A stretch of 64,000 nucleotides of DNA from Modestobacter versicolor (GTDB lineage Bacteria; Actinomycetota; Actinomycetes; Mycobacteriales; Geodermatophilaceae), in assembly GCF_014195485.1 (NCBI RefSeq), contig NZ_JACIBU010000001.1, positions 1,116,001-1,180,000 on the forward strand, read 5' to 3'. The position numbers were made by a program, and so were the translations under genes. Position 1 is the first letter of the stretch; each line of letters opens with the position of its first letter. Below the pieces are notes generated by a model. The model made no database searches, was not told the DNA's origin, and saw only the letters and a list, made by a program, of their open reading frames with translations. Positions 33,769 to 40,249 of the stretch are shown here, in pieces.

Positions 33769-34421
33769 CGGGGGCTCCCGTAGGGCAGCAGGGTGGACAA
33801 CCCGCCCCAGGCCAGCGCGGTGAGCTGGTCGACCAGCGCGGCGGCCGGGACGGTGCGCGCGCCGGACCACCAGTGCGCGGCGAGCTGGACCATGCCGACG
33901 ACCCCGTACGCCCAGGTGGCGGCGCCCTCGGTGGGCCGGCCGACGGCGGCCAGCCGGTCGCGCATCAGCCCGGCGAGCGCCTCGGCCACGGCGAGCTCGG
34001 TGCCGGCCACCGCGTCGGGCCGGCCGGAGCGCCCGGCGTGGGCGTAGGCGAAGCCGTAGAGCGCCGGCTCGTCCTCCACGAACTGGACGAACGCGCCGAT
34101 GACCGAGCGCAGCCGCTCCAGGTCGTCGGCCCGCTCGATCGCGAGCTCGCCGAGCAGCCGGGGCAGCAGGACGGCGGTGGCCACCTGCTCCAGGACGGCG
34201 TCGACCAGCTCCTCCTTGTCGGCGAAGTACCGGTAGATGACCGTCTTCGACACCCCGGCGGACCGGGCGACGTCCTCGACGGCGAACTCCGGCCCGGCCA
34301 GCCGCACGGCCTCGACCCCTGCCGCGACGAACTCCTCGCGCCGGGCGCGCCGGTGCTCGGTCCAGCGGGAGCTGCGGCCGTCACCCGGTGGGCGCGGTGG
34401 CGTGCTGACGGCCTCCTGCAT
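33765..34421 (-). CDS. TetR family transcriptional regulator
   Basis: A 218-aa TetR-type repressor. The helix-turn-helix is readable as FAVEDVARSAGVSKTVIYRYFADKEEL (about residues 47-73), followed by an all-helical ligand domain. The start was set at ATG 34421; a second ATG at 34448 adds nine residues and would lie inside the putative operator. It is divergent from the AurF-type oxygenase gene, and a symmetrical operator candidate (34449-34479) lies between. The ligand is unknown. Confidence 0.92.
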   Translation of the reverse strand: MQEAVSTPPRPPGDGRSSRWTEHRRARREEFVAAGVEAVRLAGPEFAVEDVARSAGVSKTVIYRYFADKEELVDAVLEQVATAVLLPRLLGELAIERADDLERLRSVIGAFVQFVEDEPALYGFAYAHAGRSGRPDAVAGTELAVAEALAGLMRDRLAAVGRPTEGAATWAYGVVGMVQLAAHWWSGARTVPAAALVDQLTALAWGGLSTLLPYGSPR

Positions 34422-34448
34422 GCGCCGAAGATAGCCGACCTCTTGCAT

Positions 34449-34479
34449 GTGTCGGACGATAACAGTTACTTTTCGACAC
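34449..34479. promoter_or_regulatory. Candidate TetR operator
   Basis: Two inverted repeats share the same centre at 34464: outer arms GTGTCG (34449-34454) and CGACAC (34474-34479), and inner TAACAGTTA (34460-34468). The site is in the divergent TetR/AurF intergenic region, in a locally AT-richer stretch that also fits a promoter. Confidence 0.6.
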
Positions 34480-34536
34480 GCCTACTGCACCGCCGTCCAG
34501 CAGGCACCACCGACCTCCGACGAGGGAGACCCACCG

Positions 34537-35466
34537 ATGGCCGCGACGCTCACCGACGAGACCGCCAGCCGCCCGCCGTCCAAGGCCCCGGTCGACCGGC
34601 AGGAGATGTCCACCCGGCTGCTGCGGTCCGCGGCGAAGCGGTCCTACGACCCGGTGGTCGACATCGACTGGGCCGCCGACGTCCCGGCCGACCTCTACGG
34701 GCTGTCGCCGGAGTGGTCCTCGCTGTACGGCACGCCGCTGTGGGAGGAGATGACCCACGAGCAGCGGGTCACCCTGACGGTGCACGAGTACTGCTCGATC
34801 TCCGGCGTCGGCATCTGGTTCGAGGTGCTGCTCATGCAGCTGGTGCTCCGCGACGTCTACGGCGACGACCCGGCCCAGCCGCACTTCCAGTGGGCGCTGA
34901 CCGAGATCGCCGACGAGTGCCGGCACTCGGTGATGTTCGCCCGGACGGCGGAGAAGTTCGGGGCGCCGTCCTACCAGCCGTCGGCGAAGGTGCTGGCGCT
35001 GGGCCGGGCGTTCGCCGCCAAGGGCAACGGGCCGGCCGCGTACGCCGCGATCCTGGTGGCCGAGGAGATCCTGGACATCTTCCAGCGTGACCTGATGAAG
35101 GACGAGCGGGTGCAGCCGCTGACCCGGGCGACCAGCCAGATCCACGTCGTCGAGGAGGCGCGGCACATGCGCTTCGCCCGCGAGGAGATCACCCGGCGCA
35201 CCCCGCAGCTGTCCCGCTGGCAGCTGCGCAAGCAGCGCACGGTCGTGGCGGTGGTCGCCTCGATCATCGCCGACAACCTGGTGCAGCCCTCGGTCTACGC
35301 GGCCGCCGGGCTGGACGTCGACCGGGCGGTCGCCGCGGCTGAGGCCAACGACCACCACGCGGCCAAGCTCCGGGAGTCCGCGAGCGGCCTGGTCGGCTAC
35401 CTGCGCGGCGTCGGCCTGATCGGCGGCCCGTCCGAGAAGCTCTGGCACCGCGCCCGCCTCCTCTGA
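34537..35466 (+). CDS. AurF-like diiron oxygenase
   Basis: A 309-aa ferritin-like diiron protein of the AurF (p-aminobenzoate N-oxygenase) family. Iron ligand motifs are TVHEYCSISG (about residue 82), EIADECRHSVMF (E-x-x-x-H type, about 125), AEEILDIF, and HVVEEARHMRFA (about 206). Family members N-oxygenate amines or hydroxylate lipids; the substrate here is unknown. The ATG at 34537 was chosen for its GAGGGAGA ribosome binding site. It is divergent from TetR, which probably controls it. Confidence 0.85.
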   Translation: MAATLTDETASRPPSKAPVDRQEMSTRLLRSAAKRSYDPVVDIDWAADVPADLYGLSPEWSSLYGTPLWEEMTHEQRVTLTVHEYCSISGVGIWFEVLLMQLVLRDVYGDDPAQPHFQWALTEIADECRHSVMFARTAEKFGAPSYQPSAKVLALGRAFAAKGNGPAAYAAILVAEEILDIFQRDLMKDERVQPLTRATSQIHVVEEARHMRFAREEITRRTPQLSRWQLRKQRTVVAVVASIIADNLVQPSVYAAAGLDVDRAVAAAEANDHHAAKLRESASGLVGYLRGVGLIGGPSEKLWHRARLL

Positions 35467-35476
35467 CGCCCCCCTG

Positions 35477-35500
35477 CCCCGAAGACGGCCATCTTCGGGG
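35477..35500. repeat. Palindromic repeat, copy 1
   Basis: A 24-bp palindrome, CCCCGAAGA-CGGCCA-TCTTCGGGG, with perfect 9-bp arms. It lies between two convergent genes and can act as a terminator on both strands. Another perfect copy is at 54270-54293. Confidence 0.75.
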
Positions 35501-35509
35501 TCCACACGG

Positions 35510-35533
35510 CCCCGAAGACGGCCATCTCCGGGT
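35510..35533. repeat. Palindromic repeat, copy 2 (one arm degenerate)
   Basis: This is the same element as at 35477-35500, in direct orientation 33 bp later. The right arm is altered to TCTCCGGGT. Together the two copies fill the gap between the AurF-type oxygenase and rRNA methyltransferase genes. Confidence 0.7.
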
Positions 35534-35542
35534 GGGGCGGGG

Positions 35543-36349
35543 TCAGCGCTGGGCGAGCTGGGTGGCGTAGAGGCAGATCGAGGCGGCGACCGACAGGTTG
35601 AGGCTCTCCGCCCGGCCGCGCATCGGGATCCGCACCCGGGCGTCGGCCAGCGCGCCCAGCGCCGGGTCCAGCCCGCGCGCCTCGTTGCCGAACAGCCAGA
35701 GGACGGGTGCCGCGAGCAGCCCCTCGTCGGCGGCCTCGTCCAGGGCCACCTCTCCCCCGCCGTCGGCGGCGAGCACGGTCGTCCCGGCCGCCTGCACCCG
35801 CGGCACCAGCTCGGCCAGCGGTGCGCTGCGGACGACGTCGACGTGGAACAGGCTGCCGGCGCTGCTGCGCACGACCTTGCCGTTGTAGGGGTCGGTGGAG
35901 CCGGCGCCGAACACGACGGTGCTCGCACCGCACGCGTCGGCGGTGCGCAGGACGGTGCCGGCGTTGCCCGGGTCGGCGAGCTCGGCCAGCGCAACGGCCA
36001 GCCGCGGCGGGTCGCTGACCAGGGTGTCCGGGGCGACGTCGCGCAGCGCGCAGACCGCCACCAGGCCCTGCGGGGTCACCGTCTCCGACAGCGACGCGGC
36101 GGCCCGGTCGGTGAGCAGGTGCACCGGCACCCGGGTGGCGGCCAGCAGCTCGCGGTGGGTCGTCGCGGCCGCCTCGGTCGCGAACACCTCCAGGACGGCG
36201 CCCGGGTCGGTCTCCGCCTCGGCCAGCGCCTCGGACACCGCCTGCCGACCCTCGGCGAGGAAGGCACCGGCGTCGTCCCGGCCGCTGCGGCGGGTGAGCT
36301 TGCGGGCGGCGGCGACCCGAGCCGAGCGCTCGGTCAGCATCTCGGGCAC
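35543..36349 (-). CDS. TrmH/SpoU family rRNA methyltransferase
   Basis: A 268-aa SPOUT methyltransferase with 2'-O-ribose specificity. An N-terminal substrate-binding domain (FLAEGRQAVSEAL) precedes the knotted catalytic domain. Its SAM-binding segments are ELADPGNAGTVLRTADACG, LWLFGNEARGLD and MRGRAESLNLSVAASICLY. TsnR-like and RlmB-like relatives methylate 23S rRNA, and a TsnR-type gene after rplT is conserved in actinobacteria. The GTG at 36349 was chosen for its AGAGGAG ribosome binding site. Confidence 0.93.
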   Translation of the reverse strand: MPEMLTERSARVAAARKLTRRSGRDDAGAFLAEGRQAVSEALAEAETDPGAVLEVFATEAAATTHRELLAATRVPVHLLTDRAAASLSETVTPQGLVAVCALRDVAPDTLVSDPPRLAVALAELADPGNAGTVLRTADACGASTVVFGAGSTDPYNGKVVRSSAGSLFHVDVVRSAPLAELVPRVQAAGTTVLAADGGGEVALDEAADEGLLAAPVLWLFGNEARGLDPALGALADARVRIPMRGRAESLNLSVAASICLYATQLAQR

Positions 36350-36377
36350 GGGGCTCCTCTCGTGGGTGCGGACAGAC

Positions 36378-36422
36378 GACGACGCCGTCGCGGGGAGGCG
36401 GGCTCCCCGCGACGGCGTCGTC
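36378..36422 (-). terminator. Perfect 20-bp hairpin downstream of rplT
   Basis: Arms 36378-36397 and 36403-36422 are perfectly complementary with a 5-nt loop GCGGG. It lies 27 bp past the rplT stop and just before the methyltransferase gene. No T-run follows, so it may terminate partly or protect the ribosomal mRNA 3' end. The strand follows the infC-rpmI-rplT operon. Confidence 0.7.
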
Positions 36423-36449
36423 GGGTGGTGTGCGGGTGTGCTGCCTGGA

Positions 36450-36839
36450 TCAGGCGGCAGCGGCGCCGGTCGCCTCGGGGTTCGCGGCCAGGGCGGCGCG
36501 AGCCGACTCGACCAGCGAGGCGAAGGCGGCGGGCTCGTTGACGGCGAGCTCGGCCAGGACGCGGCGGTCCAGCTCGATGCCGGCCAGCTTGAGGCCCTGC
36601 ATGAACCGGTTGTAGGTCATGTCGTTCTGCCGCGCCGCGGCGTTGATCCGGGTGATCCACAGCTTGCGGAAGTCACCCTTGCGGACCTTGCGGTCGCGGT
36701 AGTTGTAGGTGGCCGAGTGGAGGATCTGCTCCTTGGCCTTGCGGTACAGCCGCGAGCGCTGGCCGCGGTAACCGCTGGCCGCCTCGAGGGTGCTGCGACG
36801 CTTCTTCTGGGCGTTGACCGCCCGCTTCACGCGTGCCAC
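36450..36839 (-). CDS. rplT: 50S ribosomal protein L20
   Basis: A 129-aa ribosomal protein needed for early 50S assembly. Its basic N-terminus begins [19 protein letters not shown], and the family blocks RLYRKAKEQ and [14 protein letters not shown] are present. The GTG start at 36839 fits the family N-terminus. It is the last gene of infC-rpmI-rplT. In several bacteria L20 or IF3 feeds back on this operon; here the leader before infC shows a terminator-like element. Confidence 0.97.
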   Translation of the reverse strand: MARVKRAVNAQKKRRSTLEAASGYRGQRSRLYRKAKEQILHSATYNYRDRKVRKGDFRKLWITRINAAARQNDMTYNRFMQGLKLAGIELDRRVLAELAVNEPAAFASLVESARAALAANPEATGAAAA

Positions 36840-36875
36840 GTGGAAGCTCCGTTCTGCTCGTGTGGAAAGGGGCGG

Positions 36876-37070
36876 TCAGAGACCGAGGAGCTTCTTCATC
36901 CGCGGCGTGTCGGCCTTGGAGAGGACTCCGGTGCCACTGATGCGGCGCTTCCGGGAGGAGGACTTCGCCTCGAACTTGTGCTGGTTGTTCTGGTGCTCAC
37001 CCACCAGCTTCCCGGTGCCCGTGACGCGGATGCGCTTGGCAGCGCCCTTGTGGGTCTTGTTCTTCGGCAT
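36876..37070 (-). CDS. rpmI: 50S ribosomal protein L35
   Basis: A 64-aa, strongly basic ribosomal protein with the family start MPKNKTHKGAAKRIRVTGTG and an internal GEHQNNQHKFEAKSSSRKRR-like block. It lies between infC and rplT in the universal order. A palindromic hairpin (37096-37122) separates it from infC. Confidence 0.97.
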   Translation of the reverse strand: MPKNKTHKGAAKRIRVTGTGKLVGEHQNNQHKFEAKSSSRKRRISGTGVLSKADTPRMKKLLGL

Positions 37071-37095
37071 CTGTGGTCCTGTTCGTGTCAGCCCG

Positions 37096-37122
37096 GCGCC
37101 GCGCAGCAGTGCTGCGCGGCGC
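37096..37122 (-). promoter_or_regulatory. infC-rpmI intercistronic hairpin
   Basis: A near-perfect palindrome with 13-bp arms (37096-37108 and 37110-37122) lies around one base in the 76-bp gap between infC and rpmI. In RNA it would close a small loop. It lacks a T-run, so a role in mRNA processing or translation of rpmI is more likely than termination. Confidence 0.55.
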
Positions 37123-37146
37123 GGGTGCGTCGGGGGTGGTGCCGGC

Positions 37147-37749
37147 CTAGGCCGGGGGCGCCTGCTCGGCCGTCGCGGGCTCGTCGTGCGCAGCCTGCTT
37201 CTCCTGCTTGGCAGTTCGCCGCGCCGCGTCCGTCGCCGCCTGGTTCCGGTGCGGGGCGATCACCATGACCATGTTCCGGCCGTCCTGCTTGGGGTTGGAC
37301 TCCACCACCCCGAGGTCGGCGACGTCGCCGGCCAGCCGCTGCAGCAGCTTGTAGCCCATCTCGGGGCGGGACTGCTCGCGACCGCGGAACATCACGGTGA
37401 TCTTGACCTTGTCGCCGCCCTTGAGGAAGCGCTCGACGTGGCCCTTCTTGGTCTCGTAGTCGTGCGGGTCGATCTTCAGGCGCAGCCGCATCTCCTTGAT
37501 GACGGTGAGCGCCTGGTTCCGCCGGGCCTCGCGGGCCTTCTGGGCGGCCTCGTACTTGAACTTGCCGTAGTCCATGAGCTTGACGACGGGCGGCCGGGCC
37601 ATGGGCGCGACCTCGACCAGGTCGAGTTCGCTGTCCTGGGCCAGGCGCAGCGCCTCGCCGATCGACACGACGCCGACCTGCTCGCCCTCGGGTCCGACGA
37701 GACGGACCTCGGGGACGCGGATGCGGTCGTTGATGCGGGGCTCGGTGAT
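37147..37749 (-). CDS. infC: Translation initiation factor IF-3, AUC start
   Basis: A 200-aa IF-3, which binds the 30S subunit and proofreads start-codon selection. N-terminal domain: [20 protein letters not shown] onward, then the linker and C-terminal domain with [20 protein letters not shown] and [13 protein letters not shown]. There is no ATG, GTG or TTG before this conserved N-terminus. The only plausible start is ATC at 37749-37747, placed right after GAGGAGAGGCC, an excellent ribosome binding site. A first ordinary start codon (GTG at 37668) would delete 27 conserved residues. A non-AUG start fits IF-3 autoregulation, known for AUU in E. coli. The C-terminus has a short Ala/Gln-rich tail. 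Confidence 0.92.
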   Translation of the reverse strand: MTEPRINDRIRVPEVRLVGPEGEQVGVVSIGEALRLAQDSELDLVEVAPMARPPVVKLMDYGKFKYEAAQKAREARRNQALTVIKEMRLRLKIDPHDYETKKGHVERFLKGGDKVKITVMFRGREQSRPEMGYKLLQRLAGDVADLGVVESNPKQDGRNMVMVIAPHRNQAATDAARRTAKQEKQAAHDEPATAEQAPPA

Positions 37750-37806
37750 GGCCTCTCCTCTGCTGCTGCGGTGAGGAGCCGGTGTCCCACCCGGGTCGCC
37801 GACGGG

Positions 37807-37838
37807 AAAAGGCCCCGTGAGCTCGTGCTCACGGGGCC
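37807..37838 (-). terminator. Attenuator-type terminator in the infC leader
   Basis: On the minus strand, GGCCCCGTGAGC pairs perfectly over 12 bp with GCTCACGGGGCC around an ACGA loop and is followed by TTTT. It is a canonical intrinsic terminator, but it stands 57 nt upstream of the infC start within what should be its leader. This is consistent with control of infC-rpmI-rplT by attenuation. Confidence 0.75.
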
Positions 37839-38030
37839 CACTCGCCGGACGCCGACGGGCACCCCGGGGCGGGGGTGCTCGTGCGGGCCACGCACGCCGG
37901 AGAACCGGCCTGCGCGATCCGGGGACCTGGGTGCCTGCACGGCGCCAGGTGGGAGCGGGCTCCTCTTTGGTAGGCGGCCCGGGGGCCGCCGTGGTTCACG
38001 CGCCTCGATGTAGCGGGGGGAGGCGCGCTC

Positions 38031-38059
38031 AGAGTACAGCGTCCGCCCCCCTCCCGTCA
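38031..38059 (-). promoter_or_regulatory. Candidate infC operon promoter
   Basis: A -35-like TGACGG and -10-like TACTCT are separated by 17 bp on the minus strand. They overlap the stop codon of the PH-domain gene and would give a leader of about 275 nt carrying the terminator at 37807-37838. The match is moderate. Confidence 0.4.
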
Positions 38060-38566
38060 TTCCCGGGGGTACAGCAGGTCCTCGCGCGGGACGGCGTGCC
38101 GGGCCTGGTGGTCGGCCAGCAGCGCGCGCAGGCCCCGGACGGCGAGCAGCGCGCGCTCGCCGTCGGCCGCCTGCACCGCGGAGACGGCCAGCTCGTCGTC
38201 GTTGGTGAGCAGCAGCGTGGCCCACGGCGAGTGCCGGTCGAACCGCACCGAGCGCACCGCCGACCACGGCACGTCGTGGTTCATCACCACGTTGCGCACC
38301 CGGATGCCGTCGGCGTCCGCGTCGACCCGGGACCGGCCCACCATCAGCACGCCGGCGCCCATGGCCAGGCCCAGCCCGACCATCGCGACCTGGTCGGCGG
38401 TGTGGAAGGCGACCACGCCGGTGGTCGAGGACTTCAGCAGCACGGCGACGACGGTCATCACCGCGACCAGCCCGCCCGCGGCCAGCGCGGTGATCAGCCG
38501 CAGCCGCCGCGGGACGGCGGACACCGGGGAGGGCGAGGAGTCGGCGGGCACGCTCCCATGGTGCAC
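38057..38566 (-). CDS. PH domain-containing membrane protein
   Basis: A protein of about 169 aa with two hydrophobic helices in the first ~80 residues (LITALAAGGLVAVMTVVAVLL and VAMVGLGLAMGAGVLMVG). A bacterial PH-like beta domain follows (VDADADGIRVRNVVMNHDVPW, SVRFDRHSPWATLLL). It is probably anchored in the cytoplasmic membrane; function is unknown. The start is uncertain between GTG 38566 and GTG 38551. It is divergent from the NnaR-like gene, and its stop overlaps the likely infC promoter. Confidence 0.75.
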   Translation of the reverse strand: MHHGSVPADSSPSPVSAVPRRLRLITALAAGGLVAVMTVVAVLLKSSTTGVVAFHTADQVAMVGLGLAMGAGVLMVGRSRVDADADGIRVRNVVMNHDVPWSAVRSVRFDRHSPWATLLLTNDDELAVSAVQAADGERALLAVRGLRALLADHQARHAVPREDLLYPRE

Positions 38567-38589
38567 TGCCGGTGCCGGCGGGGGTGTGC

Positions 38590-38605
38590 GTCACACGGTT
38601 GGAAC
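38590..38605 (+). promoter_or_regulatory. GlnR-box-like element upstream of the NnaR-like gene
   Basis: GTCAC-ACGGTT-GGAAC matches the GlnR half-site layout GTnAC-N6-GaAAC with one mismatch. It ends 22 bp before the GTG at 38628. Near-identical elements precede narK and nas. Confidence 0.5.
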
Positions 38606-38627
38606 ACCGAGGCCGCACCATGGAGGG

Positions 38628-39827
38628 GTGACCGACCGCGCGCTCGACCGTCCCGTGGGCGGCCGTGCCGACGGCGCGGCCGCGCAGCCCGCCGCCGAGC
38701 CCGCGGCCGGCGTGCCCCCGGAGGGGACCACCGAGGAGCTGCTGCCGCTGCGCGGTTACACGGTGGCGGTGACCGCCGCCCGCCGGCGCGAGGAGCTCGG
38801 CGCCCTGCTCGACCGCCGCGGCGCCCGGGTCGTCTACGCCCCGGCCATCCGGATCGTCCCGCTCTCCGACGACGCCGACCTGGTCGCCGCGACCCGGGAG
38901 GTGCTGGCCGCCCCGGTCGACCTGGTGGTCGCGACGACGGGGGTCGGGTTCCGCGGCTGGCTCGAGGCCGCCGAGGCCTGGGACCTCCCGCTGCGCGAGC
39001 ACCTGCAGACCTCCCGGGTGCTCGCCCGCGGCCCCAAGGCGCGCGGCGCGATCCGCGGCGCCGGGCTGGTCGACGCGTGGTCGCCGGGGTCGGAGAGCTC
39101 CGCGGAGGTGCTGCAGCACCTGCTGTCCGGCGCGGAGGGGCCGATCGAGGGCCGGCGGGTCGCCGTCCAGCTGCACGGCGACCCGCTGCCGGACCTGGTG
39201 TCCGGGCTCCGCCAGGCCGGGGCCGACGTGCTCACCGTGCCGGTCTACCGGTGGGTGCTGCCGGAGGACACCGCCCCGCTGCGCCGGCTGGTGACCGCGA
39301 TCGCCGCCCGCGGCGTGGACGCCGTCACCTTCACCAGCGCCCCGGCCGCGGCCAGCCTGCTGCAGGTCGCCGCCGACGAGGGGGTGCGCTCCGCGGTCCT
39401 CGCCGCCTTCGCCGACGCCGTCCTGCCGGTGGCCGTCGGCCCGGTGACAGCCGGGCCGCTGGAGGCCGTGGGCATCCGCACCGTCCAGCCGGAGCGGGCC
39501 CGCCTCGGCGCGCTGGCCCGCTCGGTCGTCGCCGAGCTCCCCGCCCGGCACCCGGTGCTCACCTCCGGTCCGCACACGCTGCAGGTGCGCGGGCACGCCG
39601 CGGTGCTCGACGGCCGCCTGGTCGAGCTGCCGCCGGGGCCGATGGCGGTGCTGCGGGCGCTGGCCCGCCGGCCGGGCGTCGTCGTCTCCCGGCCCGACCT
39701 GCTCGCCGAGCTGTCCGGCGGCGGCGACGCGCACGCCGTGGAGATGGCTGTCACCCGGCTGCGCGCCGCGCTGGGCGCCCCGGTGGTCGAGACGGTGGTC
39801 AAGCGCGGTTACCGGCTGGCGGTCTAG
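38628..39827 (+). CDS. nnaR: HemD-like/winged-helix regulator (NnaR type)
   Basis: A 399-aa protein. Residues ~45-290 have the two-lobed uroporphyrinogen-III synthase (HemD) fold (TVAVTAARRREELGALLDRRGARVVYAP, FTSAPAAASLLQVA). Residues ~300-399 form an OmpR-type winged helix (LPPGPMAVLRALARRPGVVVSRPDLL, HAVEMAVTRLRAALG, VVKRGYRLAV). This architecture is known from NnaR, an activator of nitrate assimilation in mycobacteria and Streptomyces. narK is close by and nas/nirBD are 10 kb away. Whether it also makes uroporphyrinogen III is doubtful. The GTG 38628 start has a close GGAGG, so the N-terminus is moderately certain. Confidence 0.8.
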   Translation: MTDRALDRPVGGRADGAAAQPAAEPAAGVPPEGTTEELLPLRGYTVAVTAARRREELGALLDRRGARVVYAPAIRIVPLSDDADLVAATREVLAAPVDLVVATTGVGFRGWLEAAEAWDLPLREHLQTSRVLARGPKARGAIRGAGLVDAWSPGSESSAEVLQHLLSGAEGPIEGRRVAVQLHGDPLPDLVSGLRQAGADVLTVPVYRWVLPEDTAPLRRLVTAIAARGVDAVTFTSAPAAASLLQVAADEGVRSAVLAAFADAVLPVAVGPVTAGPLEAVGIRTVQPERARLGALARSVVAELPARHPVLTSGPHTLQVRGHAAVLDGRLVELPPGPMAVLRALARRPGVVVSRPDLLAELSGGGDAHAVEMAVTRLRAALGAPVVETVVKRGYRLAV

Positions 39828-39867
39828 ACCGGGAGCGCACTGCCGTCCGGGAGGGGAGACTCGACCC

Positions 39868-40191
39868 ATGGAACCGCCCGTGATGGACCTGGTCGGTTTC
39901 CTCCTGGCCCGGATGGCCGAGGACGCGCGCACCGCCGCCGACCTCGCCGCCGCGCAGGGCGAGGAGGGCACCGCCGAGCGACTCCGCGCCGACTGCGCGG
40001 CCAAGCGGAAGGTCGTGCTGGCCTGCCAGGCGGCCGCACCGGACCTCAGCTTCCTCGGCTCCCGGCCGCAGGGGCTGGCCGACTTCCCGATGCCGCCCAA
40101 GGACGCCCACCAGCTGGCCGCGGTCACCCTTGCTCTGCTGGCGACCCCGTACGCCGACCACCCCGACTACCAGCAGGTCTGGCGCCCATGA
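39868..40191 (+). CDS. DUF6221 family small protein
   Basis: A 107-aa cytoplasmic protein resembling DUF6221: MDLVGFLLARMAEDARTA at the start, a central AAKRKVVLACQ, and the C-terminal YADHPDYQQVWRP. Function is unknown; such genes are frequent in actinobacteria. The ATG at 39868 has a GGGAGGGGAGA ribosome binding site. It follows the regulator gene in the same direction and ends at a bidirectional terminator shared with narK. Confidence 0.75.
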   Translation: MEPPVMDLVGFLLARMAEDARTAADLAAAQGEEGTAERLRADCAAKRKVVLACQAAAPDLSFLGSRPQGLADFPMPPKDAHQLAAVTLALLATPYADHPDYQQVWRP

Positions 40192-40195
40192 GGGA

Positions 40196-40246
40196 CCCCT
40201 CTGCCCCCCACCGCTCGCAGGCTCGCGGCGGGCCCCTGCAGAGGGG
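40196..40246. terminator. Bidirectional terminator between DUF6221 gene and narK
   Basis: CCCCTCTGC (40196-40204) pairs with GCAGAGGGG (40238-40246) and additional pairs lie inside (CCGC/GCGG around the loop). It fills the 58-bp gap between two convergent genes. Confidence 0.6.
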
Positions 40247-40249
40247 CCG

